A stretch of 64,000 nucleotides of DNA from Vreelandella malpeensis (GTDB lineage Bacteria; Pseudomonadota; Gammaproteobacteria; Pseudomonadales; Halomonadaceae). A model generated the notes under the pieces. The model ran no database searches. It was not told the DNA's origin and saw only the letters and a list, made by a program, of their open reading frames with translations. Made by a program: the position numbers and the translations under genes. Within the stretch, counting starts at the first letter, position 1. Each line of letters opens with the position of its first letter. The stretch covers positions 1-64,000 of the forward strand of contig NZ_WHVL01000005.1 of NCBI RefSeq assembly GCF_020622355.1, given 5' to 3'. Shown here piece by piece: positions 1-8,339 of the stretch.

Positions 1-692
1 AGCTCGCCGGCGACTACACCCACGTGCTCGCCAGCGCCTCGACCACCGGCAAGAACGTGCTGCCGCGCGTGGCCGCGCTCAAGGACGTCAGCCAGCTCTC
101 CGAGATCGTCGCGGTCGACGGCCCGGATACCTTCAAGCGCCCGATCTACGCCGGCAACGCCATCGCCACGGTGAAAAGCGACGATGCGCTCAAGGTGATG
201 ACCGTGCGTACCACGGCCTTCGACGCCGTCGGCCAGGGCGGCAGCGCCGCGATCGAGGCAGTAGACACCGTCGTCGAGAACGGCCAGTCGCAGTTTATCG
301 GTGAGGAGCTTGCGGCCTCGGACCGTCCGGAACTGGGCGGGGCGAAGGTGGTGATCTCTGGCGGCCGCGGCATGGGCAACGGCGAGAACTTCAAGCTGCT
401 CGACGCCATCGCCGACAAGCTCGGCGCGGCGGTCGGCGCCTCGCGGGCGGCAGTGGACGCCGGGTTCGTGCCCAACGACATGCAGGTGGGCCAAACCGGC
501 AAGATCGTGGCGCCGGATCTGTACATCGCGGTGGGTATCTCGGGGGCGATCCAGCACCTGGCGGGGATGAAGGACTCGAAGGTGATCGTGGCGATCAACA
601 AGGACGAGGAAGCGCCGATCTTCCAGGTGGCAGATTACGGGCTGGTGGGGGATCTGTTCGAGATCCTGCCGGCACTCGAGAGCAAGCTGTGA
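1..692 (+). CDS. etfA: Electron transfer flavoprotein subunit alpha (5' end cut by window)
   Basis: This is the C-terminal ~230 residues of the FAD-carrying alpha subunit of ETF, which takes electrons from acyl-CoA dehydrogenases and passes them to ETF:quinone oxidoreductase. The frame is open from base 3, so the gene starts outside the window. Visible family marks are the GGRGMG loop and the FAD-binding signature around [10 protein letters not shown]...[10 protein letters not shown]. The protein ends in a normal ETF-alpha C-terminus. The acyl-CoA dehydrogenase pair encoded 3-5 kb away would be natural electron donors (inference). An etfB partner is expected just upstream, out of view. Confidence 0.96.
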   Translation, partial: LAGDYTHVLASASTTGKNVLPRVAALKDVSQLSEIVAVDGPDTFKRPIYAGNAIATVKSDDALKVMTVRTTAFDAVGQGGSAAIEAVDTVVENGQSQFIGEELAASDRPELGGAKVVISGGRGMGNGENFKLLDAIADKLGAAVGASRAAVDAGFVPNDMQVGQTGKIVAPDLYIAVGISGAIQHLAGMKDSKVIVAINKDEEAPIFQVADYGLVGDLFEILPALESKL

Positions 693-721
693 CGTTCATC
701 TGATTCGACCGGGAGCATGCC

Positions 722-1681
722 ATGCCGAAGGATCTTGTTGAGTCTCTGACGCTGCCCGTGATCGGCTCTCCCATGTTCATCGTGTCTGGCCCTGAACTCG
801 TCATTGCCCAGTGCCAGGCCGGTATCATCGGTGCCTTTCCCGCGCTCAACGCTCGCCCGGCCGAGGCGCTGCGCGACTGGCTCGAGCAGATCACCCGGTG
901 CCTTGAACAGTACAACGACGACCATCCGGACACACCGGCGGCACCTTTCGCGGTGAACCAGATCGTGCACCCGACCAACGATCGCCTCGAGAACGACATG
1001 GCGCTATGTGCCGAGTACCGGGTGCCGCTGGTGATTACCAGCCTGCACGCGCCGAACCGCGTGGTCGAACAGGTGCATGCCTACGGCGGGCGAGTCTTTC
1101 ACGACGTCACCACGCTGCGCCACGCCAGAAAGGCCGTCGAGGCCGGAGTGGATGGCCTGATTCTGGTTTGTCAGGGCGCCGGTGGCCACGCCGGGCGGCT
1201 CAATCCCTTCGCCTTCGTGGCGGAGGTGCGTGCTTTCTTCGATGGGCCGCTGGTGCTGGCCGGCGCGATCACGCGCGGCGAGCAGATCGCGGCGGCCCGC
1301 GCCTTGGGCGCCGACCTGGTCTACATGGGCACCCGCTTTATCGCCACTCGAGAGGCCAACGCCGAGGCGGCGTATAAGCAAATGCTGCTGGAATCCGCGG
1401 CAGGAGATATCGTCTATACGAACCTGTTTACCGGCGTACACGGCAACTATCTGCGTCAGAGCATCGAGACGGCGGGGCTTGACCCGAACGCGCTTCCCGA
1501 GGGCGACAAGAGCGCGATGCGCTATGGCTCCGGCGGCAGCAGCAAGGCGAAGGCCTGGCGGGATATCTGGGGCGCGGGCCAGGGCGTGGGGTCGATCAAC
1601 TCGCTTGAAAGCGTGGCCGATGTAGTAGCCACGCTTTCAAGCGATTATCGCTTGGCGCTAGATCACTTGCGCCGGCTTTGA
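722..1681 (+). CDS. Nitronate monooxygenase (2-nitropropane dioxygenase family)
   Basis: A 319-residue FMN-dependent TIM-barrel enzyme that oxidises alkyl nitronates such as propionate-3-nitronate. The N-terminus reads LPVIGSPMFIVSGPELV, typical of the family. The GAGGHAGR loop, which holds the family histidine, lies near residue 155, and the phosphate-binding region GADLVYMGTRFIAT near residue 200. The ATG follows GGGAG by 8 bases and lies 29 bases after etfA, so co-transcription is possible. The last 19 bases overlap the convergent isomerase gene, and a perfect 17-bp inverted repeat lies inside the final coding stretch (1601-1644). Confidence 0.9.
   Translation: MPKDLVESLTLPVIGSPMFIVSGPELVIAQCQAGIIGAFPALNARPAEALRDWLEQITRCLEQYNDDHPDTPAAPFAVNQIVHPTNDRLENDMALCAEYRVPLVITSLHAPNRVVEQVHAYGGRVFHDVTTLRHARKAVEAGVDGLILVCQGAGGHAGRLNPFAFVAEVRAFFDGPLVLAGAITRGEQIAAARALGADLVYMGTRFIATREANAEAAYKQMLLESAAGDIVYTNLFTGVHGNYLRQSIETAGLDPNALPEGDKSAMRYGSGGSSKAKAWRDIWGAGQGVGSINSLESVADVVATLSSDYRLALDHLRRL
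1601..1654. repeat. Perfect 17-bp inverted repeat with an overlapping alternative hairpin inside a gene end
   Basis: Arms at 1601-1617 and 1628-1644 are exact reverse complements around a 10-base loop. The last seven bases of the right arm (1638-1644, CAAGCGA) are also perfectly complementary to 1648-1654 (TCGCTTG) across a 3-base loop, so two mutually exclusive hairpins are possible. No T-run follows on either strand. The element sits just before the convergent gene ends at 1663-1681. Confidence 0.8.
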
Positions 1682-2442
1682 CGAAACGCCGCGAGGCGCT
1701 GCGTGAAGTCACCCGACGCCTTGCACCGATCCTGAAGCTCGCCTTCTAGGGTCATGGTTTCGGCAAGCGAGAGCGCCTGGGCGCTTCGAAGCGCTCGCTT
1801 GGTGGCTGCCAGCGCCTGGGGCGACTGCGTGACCAGTTGACGCGCCAGTGCGTGCGCCTCGGCGACCACCGCATCGTCATCGACAACGCGATTGGCAAGA
1901 CCTAGCGATCGGCAGCGCTCGGCCTCGATAGGGGTGGCCAGCACCGCCATTTCGAAAGCCTGCGCATGGCCCAGCTTGCGCACCAGGTGCCAGTTGGCGC
2001 CGCCATCCGGAATCAGGCCGATGTTGATGAATGCAAGTTTCAGGTAGGCCGAGCGCCCCATCACCACCAGGTCGCTCGCCAGTACGTAGGAGACACCGAT
2101 GCCTGCCGCCGCTCCGCTGACCGCGGCGATGACGGGCTTCTCCATGGCCATCATGCTCTTCAGTGCGGGCAGGAAAAGCCGTGCCAGCCGCTCGCTGGCC
2201 GGCTGTGCGTTGGTGTTCTCGAACTCCGCCAGATCCGCCCCGGCGCAGAAGGCGCTGCCTTCGCCACGCAGGATCACACAGCGCACATCAGGATGTTCAG
2301 CCACGCTTTTCAAGGCGTCGCCGAGCGCCAGTGCTGTCGCTTCGTTCAAGGCATTGCGCACGCTCTGGCGATTAATCACCACCTCTATAACGCCGTCTTC
2401 CACGGCGCTGATGGTGACCACTTCATCGGTGCAGGACCACAT
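1663..2442 (-). CDS. Enoyl-CoA hydratase/isomerase family protein, PaaG-like
   Basis: A 259-residue crotonase-fold enzyme acting on acyl-CoA thioesters. The CAGADLAEF oxyanion segment is near residue 70. The two glutamates of true hydratases are replaced (GIGVSYVLASD and FINIGLIPDGG), whereas the pattern FxxIGLxPDxG matches the isomerase PaaG, whose catalytic residue is the aspartate. An isomerase role is therefore more likely than hydration (inference). It is the last gene of the minus-strand TRAP/acyl-CoA operon, 11 bases after the small acyl-CoA dehydrogenase. Its 3' end overlaps the nitronate monooxygenase gene by 19 bases. Confidence 0.88.
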   Translation of the reverse strand: MWSCTDEVVTISAVEDGVIEVVINRQSVRNALNEATALALGDALKSVAEHPDVRCVILRGEGSAFCAGADLAEFENTNAQPASERLARLFLPALKSMMAMEKPVIAAVSGAAAGIGVSYVLASDLVVMGRSAYLKLAFINIGLIPDGGANWHLVRKLGHAQAFEMAVLATPIEAERCRSLGLANRVVDDDAVVAEAHALARQLVTQSPQALAATKRALRSAQALSLAETMTLEGELQDRCKASGDFTQRLAAFRQSRRK

Positions 2443-2453
2443 GAAAAGAATCC

Positions 2454-3575
2454 TTAGGCAGCGTCGAGCCGGTCGCTGACGGTTTCAAGGTGGAAATCGG
2501 TATCGCCCAGGTAGTGGTCGAACATCACCAGATGCCGGGCAACGCTTGCGATAGGGCACTCGTCGGTCATGCCCATGGCACCATGCAGCTGGATCGCCTG
2601 CTCGGCAATGAAACGGGCTGATTCACCGCAGTACGCTTTGGCGGCGGCGATCCTGTAGTCACGCTCCTCACACGAGAGCGAAAGGCTAGTGGCGGCCAGA
2701 ATTGTCATCGAACGCGACTGCTCCAGATGCAGGTGCATATCGACCATACGGTGCGAAAGCGTTTGAAAAGAGGCTAGCGTCTGGCCGAACTGCTTGCGCT
2801 CCTTGAGATAGGAAAGCGTCTGATCGCAGGCCGACTCCATCGCGCCTAACGCTTGGGCGCAAAGCCCGGCCCGGCCGATGGCAAGTACCTCGTCCAGTGC
2901 ACCTTCCACGTTCTCGCTCAGACAGTGGTCATTGCTCAGCTCCACGTCCTGTAGTGTCAAATCGCCGGCACTCTGCTCGTCCATCGTGCGGTAGTCGAAG
3001 CCCGAGGCGCCGGCGCTAGCGGCGGGCACAACGAACAGCCCCAGCTTGCCGCTATCGAGTTTCGCCGTGATCAGTGTCGCCGCGGCCGACTCAAGGTTCA
3101 TCACTAGCGTCTTCTGGCCTGTGAGGCGCCAATGGTCGTTCTCGCGGCGCGCCGTGGTGGTGATTCCCTTGGCATCGTTACGGGCGGCGACCTCTTGCCA
3201 GGCGAGCGCCAACTGATGCTCGCCGCCAAGCAGAGGATCCAGCCAGCGGGTCTGCTGCTCGGCGCTGGCCGTCAGGGCCAAAAGCTGCCCTGGCAGCACG
3301 AGTCCGAACAGGTAGGGCTGTGGTACCAGCCCGCGGCCCAGAGCCTGAAGGATGATCATCAGATCGGTGCCGTCACCATTGAGCCCGCCCACCGACTCGC
3401 TGAAGGGCATGTGCAGAAGGCCAAGCTCGGCGAAGGTCTGCCAGAGTGCGTTATCGGCACCTGCTTTAGAGTCGTTGCGCATGTGGCGGCGCTGCTCGAA
3501 GGAGACCTTATCGGCCACCAGGCGAGTCAGCGTCTCGTCGAGCATGCGTTGCTCGTCGGTCAATGCAAAATCCAT
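2454..3575 (-). CDS. Acyl-CoA dehydrogenase, small-subunit type
   Basis: A 373-residue FAD-dependent dehydrogenase that introduces the alpha-beta double bond into an acyl-CoA. The start at 3575 (MDFALTDEQ) is preceded by AGGGGA and fits the family; the frame runs open further upstream. Family segments include ERKQFGQTLASFQ and IQLHGAMGMTDE near the C-terminus. It lies 10 bases behind a second, longer acyl-CoA dehydrogenase. The arrangement resembles pimC/pimD pairs for pimeloyl-CoA and the heteromeric steroid acyl-CoA dehydrogenases, so the two probably form one heteromer (inference). The substrate is unknown. Confidence 0.9.
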   Translation of the reverse strand: MDFALTDEQRMLDETLTRLVADKVSFEQRRHMRNDSKAGADNALWQTFAELGLLHMPFSESVGGLNGDGTDLMIILQALGRGLVPQPYLFGLVLPGQLLALTASAEQQTRWLDPLLGGEHQLALAWQEVAARNDAKGITTTARRENDHWRLTGQKTLVMNLESAAATLITAKLDSGKLGLFVVPAASAGASGFDYRTMDEQSAGDLTLQDVELSNDHCLSENVEGALDEVLAIGRAGLCAQALGAMESACDQTLSYLKERKQFGQTLASFQTLSHRMVDMHLHLEQSRSMTILAATSLSLSCEERDYRIAAAKAYCGESARFIAEQAIQLHGAMGMTDECPIASVARHLVMFDHYLGDTDFHLETVSDRLDAA

Positions 3576-3585
3576 GGCGCTCCCC

Positions 3586-4779
3586 TTACATGCCCAGAAT
3601 GGTCTTGGCGACGATGCTTTTCTGTATCTCATTGGCACCGCCGTAGATCGAAAGCTTGCGCCGGTTGAAATACTGGGCGCTGGCCGCCGCGCTGGTGGCG
3701 TAGCTTTCGTCCAGTGGTTCGTCGCCGTAGAGAAACTCGGGAAAGAAAGCCACAGCGGCGGGGCCCAGCGCGCGTCGCGTCAGCTCGCTGAGCTCCTGGC
3801 GAAGTTCCGATCCGCGCACTTTCAACAGCGAGCTCTCGGCGCCGGGCGCGCCGCCATCGCGGGCGGCAGCGATCACGCGCAAATTGGTCACCTCCAGCGC
3901 CATCAGCTCGAGTTCGGCCTTGACCACGCGCTGGCGAAAGCTCGGCTGCTCGAGCAGCGGCTTACCGCGATGCTCGATACGCTTTGCCAGAGATTTCAGG
4001 TGGCGAAGTGCCTGCTTGGCATGACCAAGCCCGGCGATGCCGGTGCGCTCGTGGGTGAGCAGAAACTTGGCGCAGGTCCAGCCCTGGCCCTCGTCGCTCA
4101 CCCGGTTCTCGACCGGCACGCGCACGTTGTCGAGAAACACTTCGTTGACTTCATGGGCGCCGTCGAGCGTGATGATCGGGCGCACCGTGATGCCCGGTGT
4201 CTGCATGTCGATCAGCAAGAAACTGATACCCGCCTGTTTCTTGGCAGCGGGGTCGGTGCGCACCAGACAGAACAGCATGTTGGCGTGCTGGCCCAAGGTG
4301 GTCCAGGTCTTCTGGCCGTTGACGATGTAGTGATCGTTCTCGCGTACCGCACGAGTAGTGAGGCTCGCCAGATCCGACCCGGCACCGGGTTCGGAGTAGC
4401 CCTGGCACCACCAGTCGCGGTTGTCGAGGATGCGCGGCAGGTAGCGCGCTTGCTGCTCGGCGGTACCGAACTTCATGAGTACCGGCGCCACCATGGTGAC
4501 GCCGAAGGGCACGACCGTGGGGGCGTGGGCGGCGGCGCACTCTTCATCGAAGATATGGCGCTGCACCGGGCCCCAGCCCGGGCCGCCGTGTTCGACGGGC
4601 CAGTGGGCCGCTAGCCACCCCTGACGGCTCAGAAGGTTCTGCCAGCGCAGATGATCATCGGCGCGCAGGTGACGGCCAAGGCGCACGCGCTCCTGTATGT
4701 CGCCCGGAAGTGCGTCGACGAGAAACTGACGAACCTCGGTGCGAAAGCGCTGCTCCTCGGCGGTAAAGGTCAGGTTCAT
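3586..4779 (-). CDS. Acyl-CoA dehydrogenase, large-subunit type
   Basis: A 397-residue acyl-CoA dehydrogenase with the flavin-contact segment QGYSEPGAGSDLASL near residue 135, NGQKTWTTLGQHAN near 165 and a C-terminal IYGGANEIQ motif. In medium-chain enzymes that motif is YEGTxxIQ with the catalytic glutamate; here that position is glycine, as in paired dehydrogenases of the PimC type (family statement from memory). The start at 4779 has AGGAG upstream and overlaps the preceding stop in an ATGA, suggesting translational coupling. It probably works with the small subunit encoded next. Confidence 0.9.
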   Translation of the reverse strand: MNLTFTAEEQRFRTEVRQFLVDALPGDIQERVRLGRHLRADDHLRWQNLLSRQGWLAAHWPVEHGGPGWGPVQRHIFDEECAAAHAPTVVPFGVTMVAPVLMKFGTAEQQARYLPRILDNRDWWCQGYSEPGAGSDLASLTTRAVRENDHYIVNGQKTWTTLGQHANMLFCLVRTDPAAKKQAGISFLLIDMQTPGITVRPIITLDGAHEVNEVFLDNVRVPVENRVSDEGQGWTCAKFLLTHERTGIAGLGHAKQALRHLKSLAKRIEHRGKPLLEQPSFRQRVVKAELELMALEVTNLRVIAAARDGGAPGAESSLLKVRGSELRQELSELTRRALGPAAVAFFPEFLYGDEPLDESYATSAAASAQYFNRRKLSIYGGANEIQKSIVAKTILGM

Positions 4780-6191
4780 GGCGACTCCTGGACGGTCAGG
4801 GTGGCTTGGCGGTGCGGGCCGCCGAGCGCGCGCGGATAGCCGAGCACCTCCACGGCCAGCAGGTCGATATCGGCCGGACGGAAACACTCGCCCCGCTCGG
4901 CGATACCCAGGCTTGCGGCTTCGAGCACCGTCCGACCCGCATCGTCCGAGGCATTCTCGAGAGCGGCCTCGAGCGTGGCCAGTATGCTGTGACGGCGGCT
5001 GGCGACCACGTTGACGCGCAGTGCCTTGAGCGTCAGCGCGGCGCGCTGGTGGGTCAGCGGGTCGTCGACGTGATCGACCAGCTCATGAAAAACACCTCGA
5101 TCGGCCAGAACGAGGCTCAGGCCGACGTTGGGAATATCATCCGATGCTTCTTGTAGGGTGATGCGCACGGCATCGACCGGACAGGTCTCGGTACCGGCGT
5201 TCGGGGCGATCAGACAGAGTTCGGTATGCGCATCGGGCGCGTCGAGTAGCGTCATATTGGCGCGAGAGGCGGCGTTGGAGAGCGATTCGAAGAGTGGATG
5301 CTCGCCGACGAGCGCCACACGCTCAAAGGCAGTGATGTCTTTCACACCAGTGACCAGATGCGGGCTGCGCGCCGCAAAGAAGAGGTGAATCAGGCCGGCG
5401 CGCTGGGGGGAGTCCATGCAGGCCATGAACAGTTCGCGTTCGCGCTTGAGCCCTTCATCGAGCGTTCTTGCGCTGGACGATGCTTCGATGGCCTCGACGA
5501 TGCGAAAGGGCGAGAAGAGCTCCGGCGTTTCCCGCTGCAAGTGTTCCTGGGCCGCCAGAATGGCTTTCGGGTTCGCCTCTGGCGCAGGCAACTGACCGGT
5601 AACACGTGGCGTGATACGCCCGGCCAGCATATCTCGGGCGGCCTTCAACCCTGCGTCCAGAGGGGTTTTAGCCTCACTTACGCTATCGATGATGCTGGCT
5701 TCGAGCGCTTCATCGGTATTCACGAAACGCCCGCTGGTGATGATGTCCAGTGCAAGCTCGACGCCGGTCAAGCGCGGCAGGCGTTGGGTGCCGCCGGCGC
5801 CGGGTAGAAGCCCCAGCTTGACTTCGGGAAGCCCGACCCGGGTGCCCTCGAGTGCTACGCGGTAGTGGCAGGCCAGCGCCACCTCGAGCCCTCCGCCGAG
5901 GGCAGTGCCGTGCAGGGCGACGATCAGCGGTTTGGGGCAGTTTTCGAGCGCCCTGATGACATCGGGAAGTATGGGTGGCTTCGAGGGTTTGCCGAATTCA
6001 CGAATGTCGGCACCGGCGATAAATGTGCGACCGTTGGCCACAAGCACCAGTACCTGGGTTTGCGGATCGGCGATACCCTCCTCGAGTGCTTCTATCAGGC
6101 CACTGCGTACGCAGTGGCCCAGTGCGTTGACAGGGGGATTGTCGATCTCGATCACGCCGATAGCATTGTGGCGTTGGTAGGAAACGGTCAT
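4776..6191 (-). CDS. Enoyl-CoA hydratase fused to a degenerate 3-hydroxyacyl-CoA dehydrogenase domain (FadJ-like)
   Basis: A 471-residue protein. Residues ~1-190 are a complete crotonase domain keeping both hydratase glutamates ([11 protein letters not shown] and [15 protein letters not shown]). The C-terminus ([20 protein letters not shown]) matches the end of FadB/FadJ. The middle, where the NAD-binding Rossmann fold should sit, is short and reads [14 protein letters not shown] with no GxGxxG. FadB/FadJ proteins are ~700 residues. I infer an active hydratase with an inactive or repurposed dehydrogenase half. The start at 6191 was chosen for fit to the family; its Shine-Dalgarno is weak (GAGAG). 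Confidence 0.85.
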   Translation of the reverse strand: MTVSYQRHNAIGVIEIDNPPVNALGHCVRSGLIEALEEGIADPQTQVLVLVANGRTFIAGADIREFGKPSKPPILPDVIRALENCPKPLIVALHGTALGGGLEVALACHYRVALEGTRVGLPEVKLGLLPGAGGTQRLPRLTGVELALDIITSGRFVNTDEALEASIIDSVSEAKTPLDAGLKAARDMLAGRITPRVTGQLPAPEANPKAILAAQEHLQRETPELFSPFRIVEAIEASSSARTLDEGLKRERELFMACMDSPQRAGLIHLFFAARSPHLVTGVKDITAFERVALVGEHPLFESLSNAASRANMTLLDAPDAHTELCLIAPNAGTETCPVDAVRITLQEASDDIPNVGLSLVLADRGVFHELVDHVDDPLTHQRAALTLKALRVNVVASRRHSILATLEAALENASDDAGRTVLEAASLGIAERGECFRPADIDLLAVEVLGYPRALGGPHRQATLTVQESP

Positions 6192-6214
6192 GGTTCTCTC
6201 GTCTTGAATGAATG

Positions 6215-6224
6215 ACACATGTGT
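6215..6224. promoter_or_regulatory. 10-bp palindrome in the leader of the FadJ-like gene
   Basis: ACACATGTGT is self-complementary and lies 24 bases before the FadJ-like start, inside the 94-base gap that follows the TRAP permease gene. It could be a repressor half-operator or chance; no further symmetry extends it. Confidence 0.25.
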
Positions 6225-6285
6225 TCGATCCGGGTGGTTGCAGGATAGTGGCGGTAGCGTTCTTATCGTCATTGTTTGATGGCAC

Positions 6286-8292
6286 TCAAACGGTCTGCTG
6301 GACGGTGTGCTGCTTGCGCTGGCCAAGACGCGCAAGCAGCACAGCGGGCACCAAGGCAGCGAACGCGAGGCCTGCAAGCTCGAGTTGACTTAGCGGCACC
6401 ATGCCGCCGCCGGGTAGCGCGAAGAGCAGCCCCGCCAGCAGTACCAGCGAGCGGATGACGCTCTCCTGTACCACGCCATACCCCAGTCGACCAACGCCGA
6501 TCAGATAGCCCTGCATGGCAGAGGCGAACAGCACGATACCGATGAGCGCCTGAATGAAGACCGCCGCGATCAGCAGAGGCGCGCCTTGCATGATCAGTGC
6601 CGGATTGAGCACGAACAGGAAGGGAATGAAGTAGATGACGCTGCCCAGTCGCATGGCCTGCAGGCCAGTGGCCATGGGGCGGGCGCCGGCTACCGTCGCG
6701 GCGGCGAAGGCGCCGAGCGCCACTGGCGGGGTGATGAAACTCAGCATGCCCCAGTAGAGGATGAACATGTGCACTGCCATCGGGTCCAGTCCGCCGCCTT
6801 GAATCAACGCCGGTGCCAACGCCACGGCCAGGAAGATGTAGGCGGCGGTGACTGTCATGCCGATACCCAGCACGAAGCTGGTGACTGCGCCCATGATCAG
6901 CAACAGCGGCACGCTGCCTCCAGCAATGTTGATGAAATCATTGGCGATGGTGCCGGAGAGCCCAGTCATCGAAAGCGCCCCTACCAGCATGCCTACGCCG
7001 GCCAGGATCGCGATCAACTCGGCGAAGAGCTTGGCCGACGAGGAGAGCGCATCTCCCACATCCGACCAGCCCCAGCGGTTGTGCTTCGATAGTTGGTTGA
7101 GTACCAGCAGAAGCGCGGTGGCATAGAAAGGCGCGACGGCTTCGCGTTGCATCACCAGTAACATCCAGACCAGCAGGGCGAACACGAAGATGAAGTACCA
7201 GCCCTCCTTGAGGGTCTGCTTGAGCGAAGGTAGTTCGGCCGCCGGCAGGCCTTGAATCTCGTTGCGCGCGGCGTAGGCATCGATCTGGATGAAGAGCCCC
7301 AGAAAATAAAGAATCGAGGGAATCACCGCTGCCAGTGCTACCGCCGAATAAGGAATGTCGAGGAACATGGCCATCACGAAGGCGGTCGCACCCATCACCG
7401 GCGGCATCAGTACGCCGCCGGTCGAGGCGCAGGCCTCCACGCCGCCAGCAAAGGAACGGCTCATGCCGATGCGCCGCATTGCCGGGATCGACAACACCCC
7501 GGTAGTCAGCACGTTGCTGATGACACTACCGCTCATCGAACCCATCAGGCCGCTCGAGAAGATCGAGACCTTGGCCGGTCCACCTCGAACGTGGCCCAGC
7601 AAAGCAAAGGCCAGATTGATGAAGAACTTGCCGCCGCCGCTTTTCTGAAGCACCACTCCGAAGACCAGAAAGCCGATGACCAGCCCGGCGAAGGCCTGCA
7701 ATGGCACGCCCATGATGCTTTCGGTACTCATGGTGTGGTACATCGCCGTCTGTTCGAGCGTCGAGGGAAATGCCTGAATCGGGCCGGGCACTTTATCCGC
7801 CACCAGCGGATAGAGCGAAAAGAGACCGGCAATGATGGCAATCGGCAAGCCCCCGGCGCGGCGAGCCGCTTCGATGATCAGTACCCAGTAGGCGTAGCTT
7901 GCGTAAACCGCAAGGGGCGGTGCCGAGAAGGCCCAGCCGCGCTCGAGAATGGGTACGGCGTTGTAGACGAAGTAGCCCCCCACGATCAGCGTGACAGCGC
8001 TGAGCACATAGTCGTACCACGGTATGGGCTGACCCAGACGGCTCACGTGCAAGGGCCAAAGCAGAAATACGAGTGGTAGCAAAAGCGCTACCACAGCGTA
8101 GTAGAACTGAGTTTCCAGTCCGGTAACGAAGGTCAAAAGCCCCGTATTGAACAGGTAGTCCAGCGTCAGCAGCATGAGGATGACCGTCACTGCGGCGGGT
8201 ATCCAGCGAAGGCATGCGGGCAACTCGCGAATCTGACTGATCTTCTCTTTGAGCTGTGCCTTGCGTGCAGCAGGTGGTGTCTCGTTGGTCAT
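6286..8292 (-). CDS. TRAP transporter permease, 4TM/12TM fusion (TAXI type)
   Basis: A 668-residue inner-membrane protein combining the small and large TRAP permease subunits, the usual form paired with TAXI receptors. Hydrophobic segments run from ~residue 30 to the C-terminus. The TRAP large-subunit stretches include SGSVISNVLTTGVLSIP, GVLMPPVMGATAFVMA and WGMLSFITPPVALGA. It imports an organic acid using an ion gradient, with the receptor encoded immediately upstream. The start at 8292 follows a purine-rich GGGGGG stretch. Downstream genes encode acyl-CoA enzymes, suggesting the cargo is activated to a CoA ester and beta-oxidised (inference). Confidence 0.94.
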   Translation of the reverse strand: MTNETPPAARKAQLKEKISQIRELPACLRWIPAAVTVILMLLTLDYLFNTGLLTFVTGLETQFYYAVVALLLPLVFLLWPLHVSRLGQPIPWYDYVLSAVTLIVGGYFVYNAVPILERGWAFSAPPLAVYASYAYWVLIIEAARRAGGLPIAIIAGLFSLYPLVADKVPGPIQAFPSTLEQTAMYHTMSTESIMGVPLQAFAGLVIGFLVFGVVLQKSGGGKFFINLAFALLGHVRGGPAKVSIFSSGLMGSMSGSVISNVLTTGVLSIPAMRRIGMSRSFAGGVEACASTGGVLMPPVMGATAFVMAMFLDIPYSAVALAAVIPSILYFLGLFIQIDAYAARNEIQGLPAAELPSLKQTLKEGWYFIFVFALLVWMLLVMQREAVAPFYATALLLVLNQLSKHNRWGWSDVGDALSSSAKLFAELIAILAGVGMLVGALSMTGLSGTIANDFINIAGGSVPLLLIMGAVTSFVLGIGMTVTAAYIFLAVALAPALIQGGGLDPMAVHMFILYWGMLSFITPPVALGAFAAATVAGARPMATGLQAMRLGSVIYFIPFLFVLNPALIMQGAPLLIAAVFIQALIGIVLFASAMQGYLIGVGRLGYGVVQESVIRSLVLLAGLLFALPGGGMVPLSQLELAGLAFAALVPAVLLARLGQRKQHTVQQTV

Positions 8293-8339
8293 GGGAGGTC
8301 CCCCCTTCAGTGGACGGGGCAGCGATCGCCCCGAACGAG

